A DNA stretch of 64,000 nucleotides from Taenia hydatigena (GCA_036345935.2 JADWOT020000004.1:12778617-12842616); one strand, 5' to 3'; positions 31,301 through 44,879 are shown, numbered from the stretch's first letter. Notes: generated from the letters alone by a model not told the origin. Translations and numbers: made by a program.

Positions 31301-31927
31301 ATTCAGGAGCATGTGAGAGGAAGAAGGCACAAATAGGGAACGCAGTGCCACGCGGCTGTGCAAAACTACCTACGATGGTCCTTCTCCAGCCTTGCCTTCA
31401 CTTCTCTCAACTCAGATTTAGACGCACACGGCACATAGAACTAACAGAAATTTTTCAGAAAGGCGAAGGCGATTCGTCTTTCGCTTCGCCACCAATCCAT
31501 GTTGACTGTGCAGATGCTGGGCAAAGACGTTTATCAGTCAGAGCGACGCACTACAAACAACAAGCCATGAATTAGATGACGAACTCAATATGCGATGGTT
31601 CTGCGATTGGTGATTGAGAAGTAGCAGTGCCTCCAAATCTTTACATTGTCACAGCAATACAGGCCACCTATAGCAGAGTCCATTGGAATTTACAAGAGGT
31701 CCACACACCGACTAAACTCTGTTGGTCAAATGTTGCTATAAGACGCATCAAGCCAAATAGTTCTCATTCTGAAGGATGCCGAGATTCTCTTAATTCTTTG
31801 TCGCTAACATGAGGTTCCCTTATATCGACCGAATCCACTTTATCACCATCTGACTTGAAAACTCCTCAGAGTTAATGCAGGAGCTACCTGGCTTGACATT
31901 TCGCCTTTTTTACACTTAATATTTAAA

Positions 31928-32295
31928 ATGGGCTTTAACAAGCGCTGCGTTGATGCTGCGATAGCACAGACCACCATGTTATTAAGAGGCGATGCTCATC
32001 CACAGAATGCATCAAATTCGTCATTGTCTGAGTTAGACGATCAGCGCATAATTTCACCAAAAATTTGTAAAAACTCTACAAATAAGCATCCGCATCTGTG
32101 CACGCATCTTGAAAGTGAAGAGGACCTACTTTGCGGGTGACCAAAGAAGCGTCTTCGGCGCAAGATGCCGGACCTGCACCACCCGGGACACATTGCACCT
32201 TCGTAGCAATAAGTTTCGGTGGAGAACAAAGCAAATACACAAGAACCCACAAAGCACTTGCGGTGTATTTGAAGGTTGTTACAAGCACTGACTAG
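31928..32295 (+). CDS. Possible exon(s), frame shifted once, unrecognised
   Basis: An ATG-started frame runs to TGA at 32,138-32,140 and contains SNSSLSELDDQR and a CTHLESEEDLL segment. Two bases later the frame from 32,134 continues as RVTKEASSAQDAGPAPPGTH, then CTFVAISFGGEQSKYTRTHK and ALAVYLK to TAG at 32,293-32,295. The second part looks protein-like (balanced composition, aromatic/Gly turn, helical end), and the junction LESEEDLL/RVTKEAS reads smoothly if two bases are skipped. Either the gene is frameshifted or a short intron lies nearby. I do not recognise the family. Confidence 0.25.
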
Positions 32296-32399
32296 ATATG
32301 ACCTCATCCTTTCACGCAACTGTTGTGCAGGGAATCGATAGTCACATAATTGATCAAAACTTGAAGTAGACACCTAAGCAAAGCTTACTAAAAAAATAC

Positions 32400-35300
32400 C
32401 AGCTTTCTCGACTTGCACTGCAACTTCCGAGCCACTTTCTTTCTCTTATCCCCCCTTGTCCTCTACTCAAGGATTTCATTAAAGTGATGATGCCTAGGAT
32501 ACGCACTGATTACCGTGTCTTCCTTCTTCCTTTACGAAGCCATTGCGCCGAGAACGGACAAAACACATGGGGCGTAGTTTATGTGTCTTTGACCAGTTGT
32601 GACCATCCCTCGGTGTTGCGAGTTGAACAGATATGACAAGATGCTAAGGCGTGAAAATTGCTTGCAGAAGAACCGACCAAGCTTGGTAGACCTGAGCCCA
32701 AATGTTGTAGAGTTGGAAGCTGATTGGTCGCATTGCACTTCACGGGGATTGATTTAATCAGCAAGGAATGGCTAATCTCAAAATGGTTCTTAAAAGGTAA
32801 GCTTTGAACAGCGTGTAGATCTGTCGCCAATTGAGGTTGGGTGATGTAATGTAAATTCTGCACAATTAATCAGCGTTTGTGCATATGCACGTAGTCTACA
32901 ATGCATTCGGGTGCACGGAACGATCTAAGCAGTTAAGGCACTCAAATTTGTCCTATGAATGGAAAAAGGCTTTCGCCATCTTTGAAATAAAAAAGATATC
33001 TGGTTTTTCATGGACATTTGGATATTGAGAAAACGAACTGATTCTACGGCTCTCGGAAATTACTTATTTGTAAGAATCACCACGTCAAGAAATGTATAAG
33101 CATGGACCGCAGCCTAATCTGAGTCAAAGAAAGTCGAAGTAGGTTTTGGGTGGTTCTCATGTACGGTCTTCCCCTACAAAGCCCAGTACTAATAAATAAC
33201 ACATTAACTTCTCACTAGGCATCCTCTTTTCTTTCTTATTCCATCATATTGGTTTTCGCTAAGTTTATATCCTCTTTTGTTGTTGACCAAGCTTAATAAC
33301 CAACCGAATCGTAAATTCTGCCCATCGGTCTTCCATAGCATCAGCGTTAGTGATCGCAAAATAGGGCATTACATAGGCAATTCGCACCAAGTATCTCATT
33401 CTGCTCTTTAAACATTGTGTACTACATTTCGTAAGTTCTCACGTTAACAAATAATAGTCTTTATGCTTCACTTCTCCATCTTTCCGTGGTTTAATTATCT
33501 CTGAAGTATGTGCAGTAAAAAGTATTTGTAAAAAATAAAAAATGAGCTGTCCTAATCTCCACCTACTCTAGTAAGATGTTGAGTTAGATTTGGAGTCGGA
33601 AATGCTTTCAGTAATCAGTGCTCTACGTCACCTGGGACAAAGTGCTCCCATATGAATGCATACGAAGCGGGACTCATCTCTTGGTCGAGGTGAGTCCGCT
33701 GAGTAAGCTTCGCAATTAGCTGATCGCAAAGGTGATCACGATTGTCGGGAATAGCAACTTTGCACTTGTGTTAGCTTCCATGTTAGCGCTTCTTCTCTGG
33801 TGTTTACAGCTACCTGTCGAGGCCTCTCTCCCTTTCAGATTTACTTAGGACTGATAATATGACACTCTCTTGCTGTGAGTGGTGACAGTGGAAGAAAACG
33901 CACTTGTGCACCTAAGGTTAAGGAAAGCATTGGTGTGGGATCAAATGGGAACTGGTTTGGCATTTGTTTCTTTTGTGAAAGGGGGTACAAAGTCAATTAC
34001 CTAGGGAAGAGAATTGGCTATAAAAGCTCACGTGGAGGAATTGAAGCATAGTAAATGGGTCTGCCATAAGTCTGGCAATCATATATATTCTTCATTTTGT
34101 AAAGTCGTGGATTTACTTAGACGAGGAGAGGGGAGGAAGTTGAATAGTAGAGGTACAGTTATGCAACTGCCGTTGTATTGGCGACTGTGAGAAGACGAGT
34201 ACGTTAAATGACCAATCATCCAACGTGGATCGACATGAAAGCCTTTTATTGCGTGAAAATGGGCCTGTACAAGTCTCTTTTAAAAAAGCAGGCCTCATTA
34301 GTGACTGTGCATTATCGAAAAACCACAGCTGCTGGCACAATCAATTAAAGAGAAAGTGTGCCAGGTGGTTTGCTTTGGTTGGCACCTTCCGGAGGTAAAG
34401 GGTCTCGAAGGGAAGTGCATTTTCTGAGAACTTACGATTAGCCTATCAAGTAACATTAAACTACTCTGGGGCAATTTTAAGTGTGCTAGGGAGACCAGCA
34501 AAGTGAATTATTTAGGTTGCTCTAGACCATAGCGTCACCATGGAAGATGCCAATTATTGAAGTCAAATCTGACCTTGCAATTTCTCCTCACCAAAATGAT
34601 TTTGTGATATTGGTGCCTGTTTTTCAGGATGACCATGATGTCTACAATAAAGTACTGCTAAACGTCACGTCAAGTTAAGTGACTGAACAAGGTTTTATTT
34701 TTCCATGTTAGGGTTGGGAGGATGAGTGCATTCCCTGCAGGTGCGGCTACCGACTATTCTCATATGACCAAAGCCACAAGAATAGATTCAAAATTATTCG
34801 TCTTGTGATTAAGACTCTATTCTTACAGCCATACGTTGAAGTCTGTTTGGTTTACCATCTCATGCAGTAATCCGAAAGATATGTAATATTGTAAGATGGA
34901 TAAGTTGCTGGTCTGCTCGCCTTTTGTTACCTAAGAAATCGGATCATGGATTGTCTGACCATGATCGTTTAGCGACGTCGCCGGAAGGTAGTCGGACACC
35001 CGAGTCATGAAGCCGAGATGGGAAATAGTGAAACATGAAGTAGTCTTCCAATCACAAAATTGAGGCTGTAGTTGTCGGTCTTAGACATGTGAAGTCTTTA
35101 CGGGATCTGCGAACCATCCCTCACGGAGCATATGCGGTGATCTTGATATGAGGACGCACTCGACTCAGTAATGTTCGCTGCGTAACAAAGGGTGGGTCAG
35201 TAATCGCATATGCGAGAATCCCATCTCGAACCACTTACCATTTGTCGCGCAAGCACTATGAAGTGCACAGCGATTGTATGGAATGTCCAGGCGATGAACG

Positions 35301-36600
35301 GTATAACAGTTTTGTGTTCATGACATATTAATATGGCTTAGCGCATAAGATCAATGGCTGCAAGTGAGGAAGTCTGCTATTCTAGTTAACAACATAGGGC
35401 CTTCCTGAATGCGAAGTATCAGTGGTTAATTGATAAGCTATATTAGAAAAATATCATAATCCCTTCTAAATGGACTACTCGAATACGATATGTTAGGATT
35501 GCCAATAAATCCACTGATCCTGGGTTTCGGAGAAACTTGGTTTGTAGAGTAGAACGATTCTTAATGCGCTTGATGATTGTTTGGTAACCTAAATGACGAT
35601 ACGACACGACCTCTGGCCAGCATGACCAAGTATTCGGATGGCAGGATCTCACAAAACCAAGGCAGTGAGTGTAAAAGAGAGGCAAAGGGTAACACTCATG
35701 CTCGAGCTTACAGTCAAGAGCTACAACTAATAAAATCAGTCCATAACCACTGCATTACTGTGAACAGGTTTCGGGTCAATTCCATGTCAATGCTAGGGTT
35801 TGTCCATGTTGCGGCTTCATGTAAGCATCCAAACGAGTCAATAAGCTTGTTCAAACGTGCGTTTAAACAGCCAGCCATAAGTGGTGGGAAATAATTAAAG
35901 TGTCAAAACACTTCGTTGAATTATATGAGCGGCGCGGATGATCAAGCGCTGACAAAATTGGAACAGGGCGTGATTGTTGCAGTTTTGGGGTAGTTCATGG
36001 AACCCTAGTACGGCTGCGAATTGCCCACGCCTCCAAAACTTCACTACGTGTCTTGACGCATGGGATTAAATTGATCACCACATCATCTTTAAAACTGGCA
36101 ATTCTTCGATTGTTTCTTATTTAGTTCCTTTCGAATGTGTGCCTTTTCTCGTTCGCGGTTATCTACTGTTAACGCTATACTTAATATTGGTCTCCATTAC
36201 TATTTGAGAGAAATGCGAAGATGCTCAAATGGACAAAGGTTGCGTTCTCTAGTGAGCATATTCACAGCAGTCAATTTGATTATTAAATAATTAGCTTGCT
36301 TGCGCTAACCTTAAACGACCATCTTACCTTGTGTTACTTTGTTTTGAGTTGACTGGTGCCTTTGTTCATGGAAATTGCTTTGAGTACATTCTTTGGCTTT
36401 AGTCCTCCGAATGGATAGGCTCACCACATAAGGACACTTCTAATATTTTAACTGTACCATGGATATTAATTATCCTCCATTAAGGATTTTCTAGTACGCC
36501 CTAGATTGGCGTCAAGGAAACTTTAACTTTAGCCTTATACTACTAGTGCGGGTAAGACCACAAGGAGAAATTGACAGCAACCCATCAAGGCAAAATTTAA
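32400..36600. other. Gene-poor stretch, nothing recognised
   Basis: Only short scattered ORFs on both strands; no domain, RNA gene or repeat was identified. Confidence 0.38.
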
Positions 36601-36668
36601 CAAAGCAAAGCAGCTGAACGAGTAGGCTTAACAACCAAATAGTATCGGTTAAAATGTGCCAAAGGATG

Positions 36669-36920
36669 TGTAGGAATCTCTTTTTGGCAAAGAAACCTTT
36701 GATAGCACATGTTTGACACAGCGCTCCTTTATGTCCGTTATAATTTAGGCTTGACTGCATTTGAGATGTCACGGCTCGTTGCATTTTGCTATTTTAATCA
36801 GGCTCTGCATCTTAACAATACCAATGCAGATTTGGTAGGTATGTAGGAAACTTTTTGGCAAAGAATCCTGTGATAGCCCTGGTGTAACGCTGCGCTTCTT
36901 TATCTTCTAAGTTGCTTAGA
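36669..36920 (+). repeat. Local direct duplication of about 75 bases
   Basis: 36,669-36,745 and 36,843-36,920 share AGGAA.CT..TTTTTGGCAAAGAA.CCT.TGATAGC....TG....C.GCGCT.CTTTAT. The spacing is 174 bases. It is an old local duplication with no recognised content. Confidence 0.65.
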
Positions 36921-36924
36921 GCGG

Positions 36925-39900
36925 CAGCTCACGAATTTGTTTACACCTTATTGCTTCCTACAGGTAATTTAAATATTTCCAATCTTTGTATAAATATAAC
37001 CTAAAGAATATGTTGGCGGTGGTAAGCACTGGCCATGGTCTTTCCATTTTGGATTTCATGGGCTTTAGAGTACACTACAACGTGGCGCCTAGGAGTTATA
37101 CGCAACCTAAGCGACGGCTAATGGCAATGCGGCAAAACATTTCACACCTTTAACTGTAAATCGCGACTTAGCCAGTGGTAGAAGAAGATTCAAGATCTCA
37201 GCATTCAGTGCGCAGATTCTGGGAGGGAGAGGTCATTTGCGCTCCATCACGAGAGGAGTCTCGTAGCAAGTGAGTTCATTCTCGCTAGTGGATGCCTCTA
37301 TCTAGAAATAGCGTTAAGTTTGTTTGGGTTCCAATCACCTCAGCAGTCTCTACTTGTTGGAGCCTGACCTTGATGCAAAGTAGTAGCCGATGCACGCACG
37401 ACAATCGCCGTGGACAATCCTAATCCCATCAAACACTTGAGGGTTTCAGCTAAGTCTGAGACTCCTCTCCATACTAAGATGAATATGTTTACAGCTAACG
37501 GCATGCAAAGCGTACGTAAGCATTTAATGGGTAAGGAATAATATCATGCCACAATGCAATTCAATTGTGCCGAAGGTGGATCAAACGAACCGCCTCCATC
37601 TCTTTGCAGAGATTATAATCCTCTGCTTCGAATAAGTCCTTCAATCAGTTGCAGTTGGTCTGATTTTTATAAATGACGAAGCAGAAGCAATTTTTAATGG
37701 TTTAAGTGGGTAAAGTAATCGCTAGATATGCGCAGCAATTAAGTAGGAAGGAATGGATAACCTAAAATCGGGACTAGCTGGAAGCAAAGTTTGACTTTAG
37801 ACCAGAAGGGGACTAAGACGAGCAGAATTATAAGTGTCTCCTCATATCGCAGATTGAGTTGTTGTAAGTGTTATTGCCTTTTCCTTGAACAAGGTTCGTA
37901 ATGAAAACCTTAACAAGCAAGAATTTCAGTGAAACCAGCATACCATAGAGTCTTTCGCCACAAACTCTTCTTAGTCTTTTATGGCTAGTAGATACACCTA
38001 CGTGCGTAGTAAACACTCACAAGATACTAAAATCCTTGCATCAGGCACTGCTTTGGAAAGGTTGACTTACAGTCGATCTAATAATCCCCAAACACCTTTA
38101 CACACTTTACTCTTATCTACGATCCACTTTGCTTGACTGCGAGAGTGAGGAATCTGTCATTCAGTCAAAATTGACTTCATGGCCTGTCACGTGTGCACTT
38201 TTGTGTTTCTTCGTGCTAACAATTCTTGCTGTGAAAGTCAAACAATTATATTTAGTAGCACTGGTGGATCATCAAGTGCCACGTATGCAAGGTTGGATAC
38301 CATCCATCCACCGCATTACATTTTTCCGCATTCGCAAGTGTATTACATCATTGGTTAATTGGGATGCATCTTAGTACGAAGGCACCAGACAATTTACGTG
38401 ACGTCGCGGCCAAAAATTAGTTAAATTTAAGCATGTAATGCAGATTTGCATGTGCCTTGTAGTATCGTGCAAACTCAGTTAGGACGCAAACACGACAATG
38501 TCTCTTCTGTGCTATTCACGCTTAAAAGGTATCTCGCATTCTTTATTCTCAGCGCTATGGTGCTTCTTACTCACTAAAACTTTAATGTTTTCACCCTGAT
38601 TTATCAGCCTTTCATAAAAAATAAACTCTCACGCACAATTAGTAGGCATTTTATGCATGGGACCAATAAAATTTTACTGCAATGCATTTCATGGTTGAAC
38701 CTGCCTTTAACCGCTGGTAGAATAATCTCGCCAGACACATACCATCTCCCAATCAATCGGGTTGTGGCATTGTAGTAGCAAAATAACAATATTTCTCCGT
38801 GTAGATTTCATTACCACCCTAACATTGCATCATGCTCGTCCAACTGGCAACACAAACGCCGGTAATCGCACAGGGCGGTAGCCTCTGGCCTCTGTCACAC
38901 CACGAGGTTTTGCTACGTCGTAGCAAGTTAGCTCACGCACTGGTGACATTTGTCTACAATTCCCTTCACTTCACTCCCCGCTCTAAATCCATCAGCCTCC
39001 TTCTCCACGCATTTGTGGCATTGAACTCAATAAAATGCCTCTGGATCTCACCCCCTTCGTTCTCCTTCAATGCAGAGAATTTGTTGTGCATGCTGCTGGA
39101 TTGCATCGAGTAATGCTACTTGAAGTGATGGTAATGGTGTTGGCGGTAGCATATTTAATGACCGTAGTGATATCACTTCATCGGCCGCAGGGCCATGATA
39201 GTTTTGGCGCTGGCATATGTTGTGTTTCGGTTGGAATAGGAAAAAGGACGAAAAGCAAAAGTTAGGTGCATGTGTTTAAATAGTCATGTGAAAAAAAGCA
39301 GAACAAATGAATTGGTGGGTTGATGAATGAAGGATTGGGTGGATGGAGGAGGGAGTGAGGCTGCAGTGATAAGAGAGTAGGGAAGCGATGGAAGTATGGG
39401 GCATGCGGAGAAGAATAAAGCAACGAAGGAAGAGAAGACAAAATGGACAGAGGTTGATGAAGATTGGGGATTGGATTATAGAGGGAAAGAGTAGTGATGC
39501 GGTGTGTGATTGGCATGGAAATAAGATAGATGGAATAAATGTAAGTTTGTCTCAGTAAAAGACCTTATAGCCGTCCTCACCTTGGAACAATAACTTAGGC
39601 CAAGCTGCAAGGACAATCGGTTTTCAGAAAGAAGAATTTGCCTGCACTCAATCAATCGCCACCCACCACAAAAATGCCCCGTACAAAAGTGCGTCAGTTA
39701 TTAGATACGGAAATTAAATTTAACTTAACGACAGAGAAAATAAGACTAATATTAATGGCGTTGGCATATCACCTATAAGGCGAGCACCTGTGTCAGTACC
39801 AAGAAGATCAAAATTAGTTTAGCACGCCATTTTAGTGAGAGGTGATCAGCAAATTTAAGCCACATTGCAAAACGCACGTCATCTCTCCTTTAAAAGAATT

Positions 39901-40280
39901 GCCTCAGATGTGACATTGATGCCACAGGATTTCCTAACGAACCAATAAACTAGTGCAGAATGGCTAGAAGGCCGAGTGGAAAGACTTAGTAACGTAACCT
40001 GTTAAGATTAAACGGAAAGATGAAAATCAACAGCTCTACTTGAATGGACAACACGCTGGTCTTTGGACACAGAGACAAGAAATAAAATAAAGGCCCTGCA
40101 TTCTACCAGCCGCAAGAAATTAAAGTGCGAACATTGAACCAGCCCGTCTTGCTTGTAATAAGGTGTCTGTGTGGCGTGTTTAGCATCTCAATCTCAACTT
40201 CTTCTTGATGCTCAATTTTATGTAAGCTTGATTATTGTCTTCAACTTTAATTTTGTGATTGTAGCATTAGTAGTACTTCC
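36925..40280. other. No recognised gene; purine-rich tract at 39.29-39.54 kb
   Basis: From about 39,290 to 39,540 the plus strand is strongly purine-rich (GGAGGG, GAAG, GATGAA units), a degenerate minisatellite-like tract. A hydrophobic ORF at 39,035-39,265 (+) is unassigned. Nothing else was recognised. Confidence 0.4.
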
Positions 40281-40508
40281 ACCTATCTGTTTGTCTGTTT
40301 CACCTTCATATTCCTACAGAAGAGGAATGTGATGTAATAAGGACAGTAGTCGACTGTCTGTCGGCGAATAAGCATAGCGATTCTCTTTTTAACCTCCTGG
40401 TGCAGCAGCGTCAACACAATCCTTGAACCCAAGATCATCAACATTTCTGCGTTCTCTCGCCACAGGATCGCTTTCGGCGTACACGCAAGCAAAGATTCCT
40501 TCGTAAAT

Positions 40509-40760
40509 GCGCATTATCGTTGCGTCTCTAATAGCGTCCTTCTTTATCTCAATTATTCTTACCGCTCGCGAAGCAGCTCTCTCCGAGTCTCTATATTTCC
40601 ACCGTCAATGGGTGGTCAGTCGAGCCTGTTGTTGAAGTACTGATCGTTCGCACTGCGCATGAATACGACGACACTACTGCTAATTGCCCTGCTGCCAATG
40701 CTGCCTCCATGGTGCCTGTTGGTAGGGCTATCCTTTTGTTGATGTAGGCAGTCCTAACAA
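40509..40760 (+). pseudogene. Signal-peptide-like ORF joined to the 40.6-kb duplicated segment
   Basis: From the ATG at about 40,506 the frame reads MRIIVASLIASFFISIILTA, a typical secretory signal (one basic residue, hydrophobic core, small residues before a possible cleavage site), then ends at TGA near 40,632. In a neighbouring frame the DNA encodes ISTVNGWSVEPVVEVLIV and later NCPAANAASMVPVGRAILLL, which aligns with 785-945. That frame ends in a hydrophobic stretch with a TAG after LLLM, a layout compatible with a GPI or membrane anchor. This could be a frame-broken secreted or surface protein gene fragment. The family is not recognised. Confidence 0.3.
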
Positions 40761-41490
40761 GGAAGAAGGCTAGCGCGATTGAAGTTAACAAAAAGTTGCT
40801 TTGCTTTGCCACAAGTGAACTCGGCTTCTTAATATGGGAGGTGTATGTGTAGTAAACTGCAGAGAAGGGATTTGCAACGTAATTGCTTAAAGGTAAGAGA
40901 GGCGTAGTCTGATCATCCCTAAAGAACATTGTCTAGAGCCTCAAAAAACGCTCGAGCCTATTAACCCAGAAAACATGCCATTTATCACATTTTTTTAAAG
41001 AAAGAAGCTAAAGGCCAAAAAAATAGGGATGAGGTTTATTAATGTTTGCAACCCGACCTCTTCCCTAATCATAAGTAGCACGCCTCTACAGCCATGCCAC
41101 TTCTCATCACACATCGCCTTAACAACCAATGACGCCATCGCCATGGCCTTTATCTCACCCAAACAAATAAGTCATCAATGTGAAAGGCTTTCATGCTTTA
41201 GCCTTTTAGTGAGTCCACGAACTGCACTGCAAATCATGCACGTCTGGATGGCCACCAAGGCATGCGTGTGGGCATGCGACCGGAAATTGCACCGAAGCAG
41301 TTCAGTGTGGATGATTGTGTCAAGGTAATTGTGGCTCTACGATTGGCAGGACTGAATTGCAGACGAAAAAGAAGCAGCATTCATTTGCTGTGATGATGCA
41401 GTGGATAGGTGTTTTGGCTAGTAGAAGGGAAGAAAGGGTGAGCAATGAAGGCTTGTACAAGTTGGCGACCGCGCCACGTGGCGGCTTCTG

Positions 41491-41702
41491 GTCTGCGTCG
41501 CACCATGGGGGTTGTGCTACGTTGGTGCGGGTTAGTACACATGGGAGTGACGCTAGTGGAAAGCTCGCAGTCGCTGGTGTGCACGCAGGCAGCGATGATA
41601 CAGCGTAGAGACCTCTGGTGTCCATCCAGCCATGGAGGTTGTGCTACGTCGGTGTGGGTTAGTACATGCATGCTGGAGCATAGTGGAAATCTCGCAGGCG
41701 GG
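41491..41702 (+). repeat. Tandem duplication, unit about 128 bases
   Basis: 41,491-41,575 and 41,619-41,702 share CCATGG.GGTTGTGCTACGT.GGTG.GGGTTAGTACA.....GTGGAAA.CTCGCAG. Open frames over it exist on both strands and carry the duplication. No recognised product. Confidence 0.75.
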
Positions 41703-41799
41703 CGGCTACTGGCACGTTTATTTCTCCTCAAACGTTCCAACGCGGCATCATTAATATGATCAGTTCTCTCACATGACGTATCGCGCACTAGCTTTGACA

Positions 41800-43550
41800 A
41801 AAGGCCTCCAACGGCTTGGTATGTAGCTGCCGAATTTTACAATGAGTGAAATGCAAATGCCCAAATTGACAAAGCATATAAAGTAATTGACTACCAAACA
41901 ATAGGATATGTAAAATGCCCAACCCATTTCCTTACGACCAAACAAGGAATCTTTGATTCTCTATCCATGCTTCGCCCTTGCCCCAGCGCTTCCTCTCAGT
42001 TGGCAACTCTCCCCTGCTCTTGCAAAGTGGCTGACCAATGCAGCTACTCCGTAGGTGCACAAACATACACAAATACAGCTTACGCAAACGCAAAAATGCT
42101 CATATGCAGCAATCACACAAATGTGGCTTATGTGCGTTGCTCGATTTGACAAGTTAGCAGCAATTATTTCACTGTCAAACATGGGTAAATTCTGCATGAT
42201 TCGTTTCAAAATCTAATCAAAAGTGATCCTAAGCGATTCATCAAACTATTACTCAGTTATTCCCGGCGCAAAAGTTCTCCGAGGTAAGACAATTATTAAA
42301 AGGAACAGGAATGTGCTCCTCCCATAGCTGAGTCTTCACGGGCTTTTACCCCCCAAAAGAAATCAAATCCCTCTCTCTTTTCACTACATATAGACCACCC
42401 TCACCGAGATTCGCGCTAAACTTAATGGCATGCAGTCTAGCTATCGGGATCCATGGCTACGCACTGTAAAAAGCCTCAACATCCAGTTTCTTCATATGCA
42501 GTTATTGACAGTGCGGCGAGTAAAGTCCCTCATAGCCGTCACCGCCCACCGAAAGTGAAGTGATGGGTCGAGGCGAAGGAATCCAGAGAAGCGGATTTTA
42601 GTCAACCACCTTATGTATAAATCAGAATTGTGGCACTAAAACAGTCGATTATCTCAAAAGTCGATTCGTGAAATAGGGTCGGTTGTCGCGTAACCATCTT
42701 TTCACCAGATTCGGTCGCGGAATCCACTCATTGAGTTTTATTCGGTTGGATGCATGTTCTGCAGAAAACACATCATCGCATATGCAATGAAACAGCAATC
42801 AAAAAGCACTTTTCTGCCGCTGATTACACACCAAATTTTGGCAAGGCTGAAAGAACTTCCTCGTAACTAATCGTATTTATCGATGCTCAAACTATAGATA
42901 TATTTAAAAATCCGGTAAATAGGGCGATTGAATAAGTTTTAGCATATATCAAAGCAGAAGCACAACAAAAAAAAAACATTCGTCCATCTAGCAAAACGTT
43001 AGCTTTTGATGCACGTTACGTTCGCAGGATCAGTGATGCAGCTGCCGTCGATTGTCGACAAGTAAAAGTCATCTTTTATTTAACCAGCAGGCTCGGGCAA
43101 CAGCAAAAATAAGAGACAAACGTGCCAAAGATGAGACGGAGATGCGAATGAAGAGTTCAGTATTAATCACCAACAAGCACAACCGCTAACATGACATTAG
43201 AGTTGGGACATTTCCACAACCTGACTGCACTTGATTTCCACATTCATGCATACACTAACGCGAATAAAGGTAGGATGAAAAGGCTGTAAAATTGAAGCAA
43301 TGCAAATTGACACAAATCCACTGATCTGCGGTCTGAAAGGGCGCTGAAAGTGCGTGTGTTTACCAATGCTCTAAAATGTGGTGAATTGCTGCTTAAGTAG
43401 TCCAGGTTTAATGTGTTGCCACATGACGCTAAAAGGGGCCATGCTAAAGAGAGATTCCTTTCCATCCTGAAATATTCAGGCAGAGATTCACCACATTTTA
43501 GATGCATTAATAAATCTACACACTTTCAGTGCTCTTTCTGGTGACAGGTC
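41800..43550. other. No recognised gene
   Basis: Short ORFs only. A run of nine to ten A at about 42,966-42,976 is not preceded by any recognisable retroposon. Confidence 0.4.
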
Positions 43551-43572
43551 GGTAACTTTGCAGTGTGTTTCA

Positions 43573-43731
43573 GTTTCGCAAAATGCTGGCTTCTCATTTT
43601 AAGACGTTGAGAGCAATGGATCGATTAAGATACTCCACATTGACAGATCTACTGATCAAAGAAATATCGAGTGACTGTCCCGACACCTTTTGGTTTCATG
43701 AGCACCGTATTTGCTACCTTTTGTAAGCTGT
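43573..43731 (+). CDS. Possible exon, unrecognised
   Basis: An open frame with ATG reads MLASHFKTLRAMDRLRYSTL, then TDLLIKEISSDCPDTFWFHE and a stop after HRICYLL. Composition is protein-like (amphipathic helices, few rare residues), but no domain is recognised. The end could be a donor, since the next frame continues open for 94 codons from 43,671. Confidence 0.2.
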
Positions 43732-44066
43732 TCAGTGATGGGCAGAATGTACCGGATTTGCTACCTTCTCGGTGGGTGGTAGTGGGCTTGGGGTGTCGGT
43801 GTCTGCTCATTCGCCTGAGAATCATTTGGGCATTGGTAGCAGATGTGCAAGCGCTATGGTGTAGGCTTCTTCAAACTGCTCCAAGTAGAGTAGGGCTGAT
43901 CAAGGCCACCAAAATGCTTGCTCAAAAACGCTGCTATTATTTATTGTTCATGTGACCATATCGCTCAGGAAACTGCTAAAATACAAGGCGTATCCTTTTG
44001 ACGGCATAGAATTTTGTCCTCTCAGAGAGTTCTATCATTTTTGCCATAATTGTCCAGCAGCCCTTC

Positions 44067-44459
44067 CTAGACAAGCTGATGTGTAAGCGCCAGCGAACTC
44101 TCGAATACATAGAACCACGTTACATCTCTTGCCTTAGGTGGCGTATCCGAGACACCTTTCCACTGCCTCAATTTCTGCATATTTGGTTTATCGAAGCACA
44201 TTCCTTCGTTTAAAAGCAAGCGTTTTGAACATTCATGTAACAAGAAGTCTACGACATCGACCATCTGGGCGCTAGGCAGTGCAGCGGAGTTCGATGCAGT
44301 CAAAAACGTAGCAAATATTGACCTCCATGCACATTTACTCATTCGTCTCACCCTCCAACACTTCGTTTCACACAAAAAATGATTTTGATTAACATAGCGT
44401 CTTCGATTGATCAATGTCGGTGCGGCATTGCTAGCTCTTAGGTTACTTATTGAAAACAA
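44067..44459 (-). CDS. Possible coding segment, unrecognised
   Basis: A 130-codon open frame on the minus strand without ATG at its start. It contains SKCAWRSIFATFLTASNSAA followed by an amphipathic AQMVDVVDFLLHECSKRLLL helix-rich segment. A second minus-strand open frame upstream (44,633-44,869) with EAVISELMLFEMNTICGGAT could be an earlier exon. Helical character suggests an alpha-solenoid or regulatory protein, but nothing specific is recognisable. Confidence 0.22.
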   Translation of the reverse strand: MFSISNLRASNAAPTLINRRRYVNQNHFLCETKCWRVRRMSKCAWRSIFATFLTASNSAALPSAQMVDVVDFLLHECSKRLLLNEGMCFDKPNMQKLRQWKGVSDTPPKARDVTWFYVFESSLALTHQLV

Positions 44460-44879
44460 TACGTTTGTTTACTTCGCTTTTGATTATTTTCCAGTGCCAT
44501 TGTCAACTTCGGATGCATTCATGAAAGCAATGCAAAGTAGAAGGAGGTGGGTCGGCAAAACTGCGGGTCTTGAGATTCACTACTTGCGCTAAGCTTTGCT
44601 TCAGTCGGAACGATTGTTCTACGCGCCTGTGCTCAATTGCTAGTTAGACTTGAGGTTGCACCTCCACAGATGGTATTCATTTCGAAAAGCATCAATTCAC
44701 TTATCACCGCCTCTGATGTTTCATTGTCATAAATGTGCGAGAGTGAAAATGAAGATACTTTTCTAAATACAGCCTCTCGAATCACGGAAGTGGTTTTTAT
44801 TGTGCTTGTAAAGTAAAGGTAGGTTAGATTAATGATCCGTGCGTTCGGCGTCCGATAATGCAGTTCCATTATTTTTGTG

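Noticed and set aside
42960..42980. Poly-A run as a retroposon tail
   Set aside because: No recognisable body or target-site duplication around it.
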